Assembly: GCF_943193065.1 (NCBI RefSeq)
Contig: NZ_CALPCS010000015.1
Coordinates: 1-43,347 of the forward strand
Length of the DNA stretch: 43,347 nt
Direction of reading: 5' to 3'
From: Veillonella agrestimuris
GTDB taxonomy: Bacteria; Bacillota; Negativicutes; Veillonellales; Veillonellaceae
Shown: one piece after another, positions 11,004-19,440 of the stretch
How the letters are laid out: the number at the start of each line of letters is the position of its first letter
Numbering within the stretch: position 1 is the first letter of the stretch
Position numbers and translations under genes: made by a program
The notes under the pieces: model-generated
Told to the model about the DNA's origin: nothing
What the model saw: only the letters and a program-made list of their open reading frames with translations
Databases searched by the model: none

Positions 11004-12279
11004 CTAGTCAATGACTAGCGGTACAAAATAAGCCTCTGTACCAGCAATTTTCTCTGGCGAGAACCGACAGCCTACAGCGGAGGTCTTATCACCTAGCATA
11101 AAACAAGACATCGTAAGATACCCTTCCTTGGTACCACTATCAACAGTATGTATAAATTTCTTCTGTTCGATAAAGTCTTGATACATCACTTTATGGCTTT
11201 CACGGGCAATAATATCATCATAATTATGAACTAGTTTTTTTATCGACACGTGTGTTCCTGTACAGTTCTTTTCAACGACCTGCACGTTACGACCTTCACG
11301 GCCCCAAATTTCCTTTTGAATATACTGACCATTTGGCAATGCGTCAAAATCGCTTTCAAAATAAGAAGGTGTCAAATATTGTGCAATAATATCTCGTTCA
11401 GAGCCCGTAAAGAACTGTTCTGTTAAATAGAGAGCAGATACCAAAGACATGAAAGATTTATTCTGTAATACAATAGCCTCTGGCGGATTGAACAATGCAA
11501 ATTTCCTCTCCATATATAAATCGAGAAACATCTCCCCTAATGGCTCCCCATCGTTAGTAGTTTCATCAATGAGAATCTCCAATGGGTGCAAACGATACAA
11601 TGCCCCTGCATGAGAACCATCAGGCAATAAAATGCCTTCATCATCAATGATCATATCATAAAATGACAAAAATCGTACATCTAATGTAGGACAGGCTGAC
11701 TTCATTTCATTCATAAGAAATTGAGTAGTCCCATAATCCTCTTCATAATCATGAAAGCAAGAGAAGACAAATGGCCCCTCTGGATGAGCCAATCTATGGG
11801 GATTCTTATAAATAGATTGTTGCAAAAACTGTAAAAAGATACGTAATTCTTCGCGAGCCCCTTCATTAGGATGTGCTTTATGAAAAAAAATCCGCTGCCA
11901 CACTATTAGCATAGTAGCTTTCAATAAGAAAACATGGTGTGTCCGCATTGATTTCCACCATTTTAAGCTGTCCTTCTTGATTAAGAACAAAATCAAACCG
12001 AGACAACCACGTAGGCAATCCTAAGGCATTGGACCTCCGAATATAAGGAATTATATTCTCCGGCATGTCCATGTGACGCACAAAATCATGCGGCGCATTT
12101 TGAAACACCTTGGCAGCTTTACAGAAAATTTGAAATAACATGCGCGATGCATGACGTATTTCATCGTAAAACTCCGCAGGAAAAGACTGGATAGACAACG
12201 CTGGATACCGATCAACAAATCCTTCATAATCTACATAAGAGAATATGCTTTTGTCGATATTGTCGATAAAAGATTTCAT
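11004..12279 (-). pseudogene. Glutathionylspermidine-synthase-like ATP-grasp protein, frameshifted
   Basis: Two overlapping frames together make one protein of about 424 residues. The 5' part (11878-12279) ends at VEINADTPCFLIES...VAADFFS; the 3' part resumes at HKAHPNEGAREEL and continues through EIWGREGRNVQVVEKN to EAYFVPLVID. NADTP, GREG-N and the terminal FVP are hallmarks of the GSP_synth family (as in YjfC), ATP-grasp ligases that form amide bonds. The break is at a run of eight A (11883-11890, T8 in the mRNA sense); seven would restore the frame. All other parts look intact, so it may be a recent mutation, an assembly error, phase variation or slippage rather than decay. It is the last gene of a cassette with DUF350 and DUF4178 genes. 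Confidence 0.8.
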
Positions 12280-12325
12280 AGCTATTAATTCTCTTTATAC
12301 AAACACAAATATATTGATAAATCTA

Positions 12326-12892
12326 TTAGGAGCCACCACTTCTTGCACCAGAGCTGCCAAAACCTTTCTGTTCACCAATCTTATATGCACGTTGACTAAT
12401 CTCACGGTTATATCCGTCAGTAGCAAACTGCCTCCCCAATAAACTCCCTAAATAAACTGCACGCAAGTTTGAACCATTAGAAGATTGCTTTTGTGCCTCA
12501 TAAGATTTCAATGGTGACATCAACCGATAGGTCATGGCATTACCATCCATTCTTGCATTTGGCACAGAATAACCATGAAACATATAATATCCTGCAGCAA
12601 TATTTGGTATTAAGCTAGCTAATCCAGCATCCCAAACTAGATTTCCCTCGCTATCCCGATGAAATGTGACAGATTTGTCATCATCATACAAAGCAGATTC
12701 TTTACCATTACCATGATTCAAAAGAGTGTATCGTATTCCATTACTATCGATTAATCTAGCTTCACCTCTATTTTCTTCGGGGTTTATAAGCTCATTATAG
12801 TTAAAAGAGACATCTTCCCAATATGTATAAATCCCTGCCACAGCGAGGAACGCCGATGCTATGTATATTGTTTTTTTACTAGGTTTATACAT
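12326..12892 (-). CDS. Small membrane-anchored or exported protein of unknown function
   Basis: The product has 188 residues. After a short basic start (MYKPSKKT) there is a hydrophobic helix at about 9-24 that could be a signal anchor. A polar domain follows (SNGIRYTLLNHGNGKESALYDDD), then a hydrophobic patch near 92-105 (ASLIPNIAAGYYMFHGYSVP) and a Gly/Ser-rich end (GFGSSGARSGGS). No catalytic motif is visible. A glycine/serine tail and this neighbourhood recall the small exported proteins (DUF1190 or DUF4247 types) found beside DUF350 and glutathionylspermidine-synthase-like genes, but I cannot assign it to either. AAGGAG lies seven bases before the ATG. Confidence 0.7.
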   Translation of the reverse strand: MYKPSKKTIYIASAFLAVAGIYTYWEDVSFNYNELINPEENRGEARLIDSNGIRYTLLNHGNGKESALYDDDKSVTFHRDSEGNLVWDAGLASLIPNIAAGYYMFHGYSVPNARMDGNAMTYRLMSPLKSYEAQKQSSNGSNLRAVYLGSLLGRQFATDGYNREISQRAYKIGEQKGFGSSGARSGGS

Positions 12893-12954
12893 AAAAATAC
12901 TCCTTATAATAACAAAGGCTATAAAAATGGTATTTTTAGTATTTTCTATTATTA

Positions 12955-13386
12955 CTAGTGAACAGCACCACTAACAACAAGAGCTAATCCTACAAATATA
13001 CCAAATACCAAAATACCAGCAGCAGTATTACCATTCATAATTTCTTCCGATAAATTATATTTACGGTGCCATAAATTAACAAACATATACCCTGTAACAA
13101 ATAAAACAATCCCTAATATGGAATATACCAAGCTAGATACAATACCTTGAAACAAAGATGGTGCAACAGTAGCAATACTGGGGGACATAATTACAGCACG
13201 GAGAATCTCACCAATGCCAATAAATGTTCCTGCCGAAAGCCATGCTACAGCTTGATTGCCGCGTTTAATTTCGGCACTAAATTTACCAGGAACAAATAAA
13301 TCGATAACCGTATTCGCAGTAATCATTAATAGAATACCAAAACAAGCATAAAAAATTGTTAATATCATATCTTCCATATAAATCAT
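12955..13386 (-). CDS. DUF350-family membrane protein
   Basis: The product has 143 residues with four predicted membrane helices (about 5-27, 43-63, 72-97 and 120-140) and short polar loops. The loop ends in a charged turn (WHRKYNLSEEIMNGNTAAGI), and NQAVAWLSAGTFIGIG and GNTAAGILVFGIFVGLAL form an internal repeat of helix starts. This pattern is that of DUF350 (YjfL-like), a family of unknown function encoded beside DUF4178, PspA-like and ATP-grasp amide ligase genes. It lies between the DUF4178 gene and the small anchored protein. Its precise role is unknown. Confidence 0.8.
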   Translation of the reverse strand: MIYMEDMILTIFYACFGILLMITANTVIDLFVPGKFSAEIKRGNQAVAWLSAGTFIGIGEILRAVIMSPSIATVAPSLFQGIVSSLVYSILGIVLFVTGYMFVNLWHRKYNLSEEIMNGNTAAGILVFGIFVGLALVVSGAVH

Positions 13387-13417
13387 ATCGCTATTATCCT
13401 TCCATTTCGTTCAATTA

Positions 13418-14449
13418 TTATCTATTCAGATTTATATTAAAAAGCTCATTACGGCCATTCTTATTATTTGTTCTAACTATTTTTGCATAACGTTGTAACC
13501 AATCGCTAGTAACAGAGACCGCTTCTATCTTAGAAAGCATTTCACGGTTTACCTCAGATGGCTTAGAAAATTCTACATAAGTAGTCCCTTCTTGTTGATA
13601 AATCATGCATATTTCATAACGAGTCCATAATACAATTTGCTCTTTACCAAATGTTATATTTTCTATTTCTCGATCAATCTTACCATCTATAGCGTCAATT
13701 AAATCTAAAGCAACACTAACCGGATCACGTTCTGTGCTAAATACTTTTGTAGAACCTTTAACTTCTCCTTTTTTATAAAAGGAAACTTCACCTATATGTT
13801 CTTCCATAGTATAGGGAAAATGTATTACCTCCCTAAAACCTCTCCAAGATAAAATTTTACCATCAGTAAGCCATGCCCCTAAACACACTACTATGAATGC
13901 TACTATAACAAACGAATATGCACCAACTTCTAACCTATATTTATTACGTTCTTTTTTACCTACTTTTAAAGCTGCTGTATCTTTACAACGTCGGATTTGA
14001 GATAAGGGGATTCGCTCGCCTTCCGCATACATATAGTTGCCACCATGCCAATCTTCTCGGAAAAACACCAACGTTTTTTCATAACCGACAAACTCATAAG
14101 CACGATAATCGGCTTTATCACCACGCGCAGCATCACTTTTCCCATTGACTGATGTAACTTCTTGTAATCCTTGCTCACATAAATGATACCCCGCAGGAGG
14201 ATCTAGTAACTCCGAACTTTGCGATAATGTAGCTTGCTCTGTATCATCCGTGATAGTAAGCCACCATCGTTCTTTAGTTTCAAGAGATATCATACCATAC
14301 TCATGCCAATATTCACTTTTTTTGTTTCTCCTATAAGGATTTGATTCCGAAGAGGAGATGCCTTCATTGGATTCCCAATATGTTATCTTTTCAGTAATAA
14401 CATATCGTTTTCCCTGAATTTCCAAAACATCATAACATTCAAACTGCAT
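13418..14449 (-). CDS. DUF4178-domain membrane protein
   Basis: The predicted start at 14449 (ATG CAG TTT) follows GGGGGTT; an upstream ATG at 14461 is less likely. The N-terminal 170 residues contain YDVLEIQGKRYVITEKITYWE and WHEYGMISLETKERWWLTITDD, then YEFVGYEKTLVFFREDWHGGNYMYAEGERIPLSQIRRCK, consistent with one or two DUF4178 units (beta-rich, unknown function). A membrane helix lies at about 184-205. A soluble C-terminal part (VALDLIDAIDGKIDREIENITFG) follows. It is the promoter-proximal gene of the cassette with the DUF350 and ATP-grasp genes. Confidence 0.75.
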   Translation of the reverse strand: MQFECYDVLEIQGKRYVITEKITYWESNEGISSSESNPYRRNKKSEYWHEYGMISLETKERWWLTITDDTEQATLSQSSELLDPPAGYHLCEQGLQEVTSVNGKSDAARGDKADYRAYEFVGYEKTLVFFREDWHGGNYMYAEGERIPLSQIRRCKDTAALKVGKKERNKYRLEVGAYSFVIVAFIVVCLGAWLTDGKILSWRGFREVIHFPYTMEEHIGEVSFYKKGEVKGSTKVFSTERDPVSVALDLIDAIDGKIDREIENITFGKEQIVLWTRYEICMIYQQEGTTYVEFSKPSEVNREMLSKIEAVSVTSDWLQRYAKIVRTNNKNGRNELFNINLNR

Positions 14450-14478
14450 GATAACCCCCATGAAACAATACTAACTTA

Positions 14479-14506
14479 ACTATAACTAACTTTATATACA
14501 TCACAA
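14479..14506 (-). promoter_or_regulatory. Candidate promoter of the DUF4178 cassette
   Basis: On the minus strand TTGTGA is followed by a 16-base spacer and TATAGT, about 30 bases upstream of the DUF4178 start. No operator symmetry is evident. This suggests that the four-gene cassette is its own transcription unit. Confidence 0.45.
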
Positions 14507-14520
14507 ACATTACGCTAATT

Positions 14521-15168
14521 TTAAAAATACTCGCTTCGTTTGTGAATGGTGATATTCTCAATAACAGAAATGCCGTATTGTTGTTCTACTGTAGCATTCA
14601 CTAAAACTCGCGCCACCATTTCGGTGGATACTGGCTCTTGAGATTTTAGTACTCCTAATTTATTGATCGCACCTAGAATGGTATGGCTTGCTTTTTCCAC
14701 TAATCGTGGTTCATCTCGAATTAAAGTAGCTGGTTTGATAATAACTACAGACTCAAATGGCAATGCACATACTGCTTCATCCAATTGACCTTTCATAGAT
14801 AAATAGAAGAAAGGGGAACTACTGTTAGCCCCTACAGAAGATACGAGACCGTATTTTTTTACACCCTGTTGGGCTGCCATACGAGCGGCTTCATATTGAT
14901 ATGTATAGTCTACTGTCCATTGTTTTTCTTTAGAACCTGCTTGTCCGAGGCTTGTACCCATAGCGGAAATCAACAAGTCCCCTTCCAGTAAATGTCCCCA
15001 TTCACGAGGCTCATCAAAATCTACAACATGAACCACTACTTTTGGCGATAGATATGTTTTAGGTCGTCTCACGAACACATGGACTTCACGAATATCTTCC
15101 CGTGCTACTAATTGTTTTACTACTTGCGCCCCTACTGCGCCAGTAGCGCCTACTACTAATGCTTTCAT
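14521..15168 (-). CDS. NAD(P)-binding Rossmann-fold protein (HTATIP2/NmrA-like)
   Basis: The N-terminus MKALVVGATGAVGAQVVKQL is a G-x-x-G-x-x-G dinucleotide-binding motif. LLISAMGTSLGQAGSKEKQWTVDYTYQYEAARMA and KKYGLVSSVGAN follow the atypical SDR layout of HTATIP2-like proteins, with no canonical YxxxK in the usual place (YLSMKGQLDEAV is the nearest). The protein is 215 residues. The substrate cannot be inferred. It lies nine bases downstream of trmD with AAGGAG before its ATG, so it probably rides at the end of the ylxM-trmD operon. Confidence 0.75.
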   Translation of the reverse strand: MKALVVGATGAVGAQVVKQLVAREDIREVHVFVRRPKTYLSPKVVVHVVDFDEPREWGHLLEGDLLISAMGTSLGQAGSKEKQWTVDYTYQYEAARMAAQQGVKKYGLVSSVGANSSSPFFYLSMKGQLDEAVCALPFESVVIIKPATLIRDEPRLVEKASHTILGAINKLGVLKSQEPVSTEMVARVLVNATVEQQYGISVIENITIHKRSEYF

Positions 15169-15177
15169 AATAACTCC

Positions 15178-15921
15178 TTAATCATTGATAGGTTCCTCTT
15201 CAATAATATCTTGTAATACATGTTGTTCTTCTTTTGTTAAAGGCCGCTCTAATAAATCAGGCCGTAATAGATACGTCCGCTTTAAAGACTCTTTAAAACG
15301 CCAAGCATCAATATTTTTATGATGACCGCTGCGCAAAACCTCTGGTACAGTCCACCCTCTAAATTCAGGCGGCTTTGTATATTGAGGACATTCTAGCAAC
15401 GGTTTATAAAAAGAATCTTCTATAGCCCCACTAGCAGCCCCTAATACGCCAGGGATCATGCGAGCCACCGCATCGGCAACGACCATAGCTGGCAATTCTC
15501 CACCTGTCAACACATAGTCACCAATAGAAATCGTTTCATCTACTAAATATTCTTCCACTCGATAATCGACACCTTCGTAGTGTCCACAAACGAGTACTAA
15601 TTGATCATAGGTGGCTAATTCTCTCGCTTTTTCTTGTGTAAACGGAGTCCCTGTCGGCCCCATAAAGACAATGCGTCGCTTTACATATTCATCAGTAGTA
15701 ACACTTTCAACGGCTTCGAAAATAGGAGGCGCCATCATAAGCATCCCTGCACCACCACCGTAAGGGGTATCGTCTACTTGACCATGCTTATTATGACTAA
15801 AATCGCGAGGATTTGTCACGGCCATAGACAGTCGTTCTGCCTCAATAGCGCGTTTAATGATGGAATGAGAAAAAAAGGCATCAAAAAACTCTGGAAATAA
15901 TGAAATAATATCAATACGCAT
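15178..15921 (-). CDS. trmD: tRNA (guanine-N1)-methyltransferase
   Basis: TrmD methylates G37 beside the anticodon and prevents +1 frameshifting. The N-terminus MRIDIISLFPEFFDAFF, the loop DDTPYGGGAGMLM, and the deep-knot region VCGHYEGVDYRVEEY followed by SIGDYVLTGGELPAMV (about 113-145) are all conserved. The C-terminal domain contains YTKPPEFRGWTVPEVLRSGHH. The length, 247 aa, is normal. A 140-base gap with a hairpin separates it from rimM, wider than other gaps in the operon. Confidence 0.97.
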   Translation of the reverse strand: MRIDIISLFPEFFDAFFSHSIIKRAIEAERLSMAVTNPRDFSHNKHGQVDDTPYGGGAGMLMMAPPIFEAVESVTTDEYVKRRIVFMGPTGTPFTQEKARELATYDQLVLVCGHYEGVDYRVEEYLVDETISIGDYVLTGGELPAMVVADAVARMIPGVLGAASGAIEDSFYKPLLECPQYTKPPEFRGWTVPEVLRSGHHKNIDAWRFKESLKRTYLLRPDLLERPLTKEEQHVLQDIIEEEPIND

Positions 15922-16050
15922 AAACTCTCCTTATAGCAAGCGATAGGGAAGTATTCGTGTTTATTTATAGACATTCATCTCAATGCACATAGGACAACAG
16001 CGCTCTCCTATATGCACAGAGACCTGCATTTTGCTTTACATATAGCAAAG

Positions 16051-16080
16051 CCGCCTAGATGGTTATACCCATTCAGGCGG
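16051..16080 (-). other. Hairpin enclosing the rimM stop codon
   Basis: On the minus strand CCGCCT, ATGG, loop, CCAT, AGGCGG form a nested stem (arms 16051-16056 and 16075-16080) that spans the rimM stop codon. No U-run follows, so it is a poor terminator. It may protect the 3' end of the upstream message or slow transcription before trmD. Confidence 0.4.
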
Positions 16081-16560
16081 ATCTACTATCATCACTCGCT
16101 TATCCATGTCGATATCAATTACTACATCTTCAATGGCAGCGAACAATTGATCAGCTTCCCCATCACGGGAAACTACATATACGTCATTAGCGCCAGGCTG
16201 CAGCACATCTGTTAATGTACCTAACACATGGCCCTTCGTATCTTGTACTTCGAGACCAATCATATCAAAAATATAATAGCGCCCCTCTGGTAATTCTACT
16301 AAATCTTCACGGCGTACTTGAATTTCTTTTTTACTCATCAATTCAGCAGCGTTTCGATCAGGAATTTCTTTGAAAGTAGCTAATATAAATTGTTTATGGA
16401 ATCGAGTAGATGCAATGTGGTATTCTGTACCATCAATGTAACAGGCATCCATATGCATAAACCGTTCTGGAAAATCGGTTTGTGGCATAATACGAAGATC
16501 ACCCCGCACGCCGTGCGGGGCAACAATAACACCTATGGTGATTAAATCGTTATGTTTCAT
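16063..16560 (-). CDS. rimM: Ribosome maturation factor RimM
   Basis: RimM assists late assembly of the 30S head and binds ribosomal protein uS19. The N-terminal beta-barrel has ITIGVIVAPHGVRGDLRIMPQTDFPERF, and the PRC-barrel half has GRYYIFDMIGLEVQDTKGHVLGTLTDVLQPGANDVYVV, followed by LFAAIEDVVIDIDMDKRVMIVDPPEWV at the end. The product has 165 residues, a normal length. Its first base overlaps the end of the upstream ylqD-like gene, and the organisation rpsP-khpA-ylqD-rimM-trmD matches that of Bacillus. Confidence 0.95.
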   Translation of the reverse strand: MKHNDLITIGVIVAPHGVRGDLRIMPQTDFPERFMHMDACYIDGTEYHIASTRFHKQFILATFKEIPDRNAAELMSKKEIQVRREDLVELPEGRYYIFDMIGLEVQDTKGHVLGTLTDVLQPGANDVYVVSRDGEADQLFAAIEDVVIDIDMDKRVMIVDPPEWV

Positions 16561-16967
16561 TATTGACGAAACGCAACAATTTTACCGTCTTCTAAAAGAA
16601 TTTCAGCGCCCATAAGAGCATCTAAATCATCTCCCATTTTAACGGTAATCGTTTGCTCCAATGTGCCTTGAGGAATTTCAGTTCCTAAGACTAAATCTTG
16701 AGCTTCTTTCAATTTAGCTGTTACTTCTTCTTTGAAAGCCAATCGTTTATTTTTTTCTTCGTCGATTTGTTGACGAATAGCAGTAAGGCTAGTAGCATCC
16801 ACTTTAGCAGCATCTGCTAAAATTCGTTGTGCTTGAAACTCAATTGTTTCTAAATCTCGATTCACCATTTCAAGGCGAGTTTCAAGATCAGTTACAATTT
16901 TAGCTTTCAAGTCTTCTGTTACTTTTGCTTTAACTGCAACAGGGACACGTAATGTCATTTCTTCCAT
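16560..16967 (-). CDS. YlqD-family protein
   Basis: The product has 135 residues, mostly a charged coiled coil (about 15-80: VTEDLKAKIVTDLETRLEMVNRDLETIEFQ...), then a small beta domain (LGTEIPQGTLEQTITVKMGDDLDALMGAEILLEDGKIVAFRQ). It lies between khpA and rimM, exactly where Bacillus has ylqD. Function is not established for this family. The position and the coiled coil suggest a cytoplasmic role near ribosome or SRP assembly, which is inference only. Confidence 0.85.
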   Translation of the reverse strand: MEEMTLRVPVAVKAKVTEDLKAKIVTDLETRLEMVNRDLETIEFQAQRILADAAKVDATSLTAIRQQIDEEKNKRLAFKEEVTAKLKEAQDLVLGTEIPQGTLEQTITVKMGDDLDALMGAEILLEDGKIVAFRQ

Positions 16968-16981
16968 TTGAAATACTCCCT

Positions 16982-17212
16982 TTACACAATATCGACTGAT
17001 ATCTTTTTGTTCTCTTTAATAGCCGCCGCTTTCACCACAGAACGAATTGATTTAGCAATTCGCCCTTGTTTTCCAATGACTTTACCCATATCCTCTGGGG
17101 CTACGCGAAGTTCATAAACCTCAACGCCACCCTTTTGGACCATAGTAACAGAAACGGCATCAGGCTGCTTTACTAATGATTTCGCAATTAATGAAATTAA
17201 TTCTATCATCAC
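16982..17212 (-). CDS. khpA: KH-domain RNA-binding protein KhpA (YlqC)
   Basis: The 76-residue single KH domain has the RNA-binding loop GKVIGKQGRIAKSIRSVV (about 42-59), with the GxxG as GKQG. In several Firmicutes KhpA pairs with KhpB to bind RNAs and influence cell elongation and division. The predicted start is either GTG at 17212 or the next codon ATG at 17209; both follow GAGAGG. It sits 17 bases after rpsP and just before the ylqD-like gene. Confidence 0.92.
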   Translation of the reverse strand: MMIELISLIAKSLVKQPDAVSVTMVQKGGVEVYELRVAPEDMGKVIGKQGRIAKSIRSVVKAAAIKENKKISVDIV

Positions 17213-17229
17213 AGTTGCCTCTCTATTAA

Positions 17230-17493
17230 TTACTTTTTAGCGTCTGCAAATTTTTGCATAACGCCTTGTTTTTTGAACAAGGAGCGAACAGTGTCAGTAG
17301 GCTGAGCACCTTTAGCTAACCAAGCCAAAGCTTTCTCTTCGTCTACGTTAACGATAGCTGGTTGTTTAGTAGCATCATATTGACCAATAGTATCAACAGG
17401 ACGACCTTCACGTGGAGCACGTGCATCAGCAACTACGATACGGTAGAAAGGAGCTTTTTTAGCACCTAAACGAGTTAAACGAATTTTTAACAT
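17230..17493 (-). CDS. rpsP: 30S ribosomal protein bS16
   Basis: [40 protein letters not shown] is the canonical bS16 N-terminus. The product has 87 residues, and the C-terminal alpha region ([25 protein letters not shown]) is typical. AAGGAGG is placed upstream of the ATG. It follows ffh after 58 bases and begins the ribosome-linked half of the operon. Confidence 0.98.
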   Translation of the reverse strand: MLKIRLTRLGAKKAPFYRIVVADARAPREGRPVDTIGQYDATKQPAIVNVDEEKALAWLAKGAQPTDTVRSLFKKQGVMQKFADAKK

Positions 17494-17551
17494 ATCAAAT
17501 TCACCTCCTTATACTGATATGGTGGACAGGTTCAGCGCCCCTGCCCATGTA

Positions 17552-18904
17552 TTACATAAACGGTAATTTTGGCATCTTAGGGAAACCGCCTTTACCGCCT
17601 CGTAACCCTTGTAAGCGTTTCATCATTTTACGCGCTTCTTCAAATTGTTTAATCAAGCGATTTACATCTTGTACCTGTGTACCAGATCCAATCGCAATAC
17701 GCTTACGACGAGAACCGTTCAATATACTAGGGTCTTGTCGTTCCGCTGCCGTCATAGATTGTATAATAGCTTCAATACGGCGCACCTCTTTACTGTTGAG
17801 ATCCAGATCTTTTAATTGATCCTTCACCTGCCCCATACCTGGCAACATACCAATAATATTTTGTAATGGTCCTAATTTTCTCACTTGATTCATTTGTTTT
17901 AAAAAATCATCTAAAGTGAAATTATTTTTTGCCATTTTCTGTGCCATTTCACGCGCTTCTTCTTCGTCAATAGCACCTTGCACGCTTTCAATGAGCGTTT
18001 TAAAATCCCCTAAATCAAGAATACGAGAGGCCATGCGATCTGGATAAAACACATCGAAACCATCCATTTTCTCGCTCACCCCAGTAAATTTAATTGGGAG
18101 ACCTGTTACGGCTTTAATAGATAAAGCCGCACCACCACGAGCATCGCCATCTAATTTAGTAAGAATAACACCGTCAACACCTAATTTTTCATTAAATGTT
18201 TGAGCTGTCGTCACCGCATCTTGACCAATCATGGAATCTACAACAAGGAGAATCTCATGAGGTTTAACAGCAGACTTAATATTCGATAACTCTTCCATAA
18301 GTGGCTCATCGATAGCCAAGCGGCCTGCCGTATCGATAATGACTACATCTTTTAACATATGCGTACTTTGTTCTACGCCGCGACGAGCAATATCGACAGG
18401 ATTAGCGCCTGGCGTTTCGTCAGCAAATACAGGGATATCAATTTGCTTGCCTACCACTTGTAATTGCTTAATCGCTGCTGGGCGATATACATCGGCAGCA
18501 ATCATCATAGGATGTTTCCCTTGCTTCCGTAAATATACCGCTAATTTACCAGCCGTCGTCGTCTTACCAGCACCTTGTAAACCAACTAACATAATAATAG
18601 TAGGCGGTTTAGAAGCAATCATAATACGACTTTGAGTTCCCCCAAGGAGGGCCGTCAATTCATCGTTAACAATTTTAATAACTGTTTGTGCTGGATTTAA
18701 AGAACCAAACACTTCTTCACCAAGTGCTTTCTCCTTAATGGATTTCACAAAATCCTTGGCTACCATGAAATTAACGTCTGCTTCTAATAATGCCGTTCGA
18801 ACTTGACGCAACGCAAGATTGACATCATCTTCTGTAATTTTGCCCTTCCCTTTTAAGGATTTAAAGGCGTCTTGCAGCTTTTCTGATAAACTATCGAATG
18901 CCAT
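17552..18904 (-). CDS. ffh: Signal recognition particle protein Ffh
   Basis: Ffh is the SRP54 GTPase that binds signal peptides with 4.5S RNA and docks with FtsY. The N domain is followed by the G domain with GLQGAGKTTTAGKLAVYL (about 107-124), DTAGRLAIDEPLM, and TKLDGDARGGAALSI. The M domain has the RNA-binding RRKRIAIGSGTQVQDVNRLIKQFEEARKMMKRL helices and ends in a short GGKGGFPKMPKLPFM tail. At 450 residues it has normal length. It starts right after ylxM, the usual partner. Confidence 0.98.
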   Translation of the reverse strand: MAFDSLSEKLQDAFKSLKGKGKITEDDVNLALRQVRTALLEADVNFMVAKDFVKSIKEKALGEEVFGSLNPAQTVIKIVNDELTALLGGTQSRIMIASKPPTIIMLVGLQGAGKTTTAGKLAVYLRKQGKHPMMIAADVYRPAAIKQLQVVGKQIDIPVFADETPGANPVDIARRGVEQSTHMLKDVVIIDTAGRLAIDEPLMEELSNIKSAVKPHEILLVVDSMIGQDAVTTAQTFNEKLGVDGVILTKLDGDARGGAALSIKAVTGLPIKFTGVSEKMDGFDVFYPDRMASRILDLGDFKTLIESVQGAIDEEEAREMAQKMAKNNFTLDDFLKQMNQVRKLGPLQNIIGMLPGMGQVKDQLKDLDLNSKEVRRIEAIIQSMTAAERQDPSILNGSRRKRIAIGSGTQVQDVNRLIKQFEEARKMMKRLQGLRGGKGGFPKMPKLPFM

Positions 18905-18905
18905 A

Positions 18906-19229
18906 TTATCCCTCCATTTGCGTCAATAACTCTTGTACTCTCGGCTGTGAAAGCACCTCTTGAGGCAATACCTTCTTCAGCTCATCTAATATATGCTCCC
19001 GCGCCTCATATTGGGCAACAAGCTGTAATTTCGATTCATAATCATGTAATAGATGACGTGCGCGCTGCAGATTATCATATACCGCCTGTCGTGAGACCCC
19101 TAATTCATCAGCAATTTCACCGAGTGACATATCATCTTCGTGATGTAATTGTAACGATAATCTCTGCTTATCTGTCAATAATGGCCCATAAAAATCCAAG
19201 AGCAAACTAATAAGAACTCGTTCCTCCAC
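18906..19229 (-). CDS. ylxM: YlxM/UPF0122 helix-turn-helix protein
   Basis: The 107-residue protein has the sigma-70 region 4-like fold typical of YlxM: LLLDFYGPLLTDKQRLSLQLHHEDDMSLGEIADELGVSRQAVYDNLQRARHLLHDYE (about 9-66). Family members are proposed to assist SRP assembly or to regulate the ffh operon. The predicted start is GTG at 19229 because GGAGGTG stands seven bases upstream. ffh begins one base after its stop. A near-consensus promoter lies 40 bases upstream, making this the first gene of the operon. Confidence 0.93.
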   Translation of the reverse strand: MEERVLISLLLDFYGPLLTDKQRLSLQLHHEDDMSLGEIADELGVSRQAVYDNLQRARHLLHDYESKLQLVAQYEAREHILDELKKVLPQEVLSQPRVQELLTQMEG

Positions 19230-19269
19230 TAGGGCACCTCCATCACTGTCAAGCTATATTACTTTACAT

Positions 19270-19298
19270 ATAATAAAACACCAGAAAGTATCTGTCAA
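19270..19298 (-). promoter_or_regulatory. Consensus promoter of the ylxM-ffh-rpsP-trmD operon
   Basis: On the minus strand TTGACA is followed by a 17-base spacer and TATTAT: a perfect -35 and a 5/6 -10. It is about 40 bases upstream of the ylxM GTG. No other promoter of similar quality is seen until after trmD. Confidence 0.8.
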
Positions 19299-19389
19299 GG
19301 AAATTTTCTTGACAAGCTAAACAAAATATTAATTTTCAGTTTGATAATTTAATAGTTATAATTTAAGACGCTTATATTTATACACACAT

Positions 19390-19397
19390 GTTATAAT
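19390..19397 (+). promoter_or_regulatory. Extended -10 promoter of the RclA-like gene
   Basis: ATGTTATAAT contains TG-T-TATAAT, an extended -10, 44 bases upstream of the ATG. The -35 is weak. It is divergent from the ylxM promoter, and the two regulatory regions share the 19230-19440 gap. Confidence 0.5.
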
Positions 19398-19440
19398 ATA
19401 GACATCTAATGTTTTCAATATGAAAGATAGGAGGTATGTA

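Noticed and set aside
12326..12892. Assignment of the small protein to DUF1190 or DUF4247
   Set aside because: Only the neighbourhood and the Gly/Ser tail suggest it; no diagnostic motif is visible.
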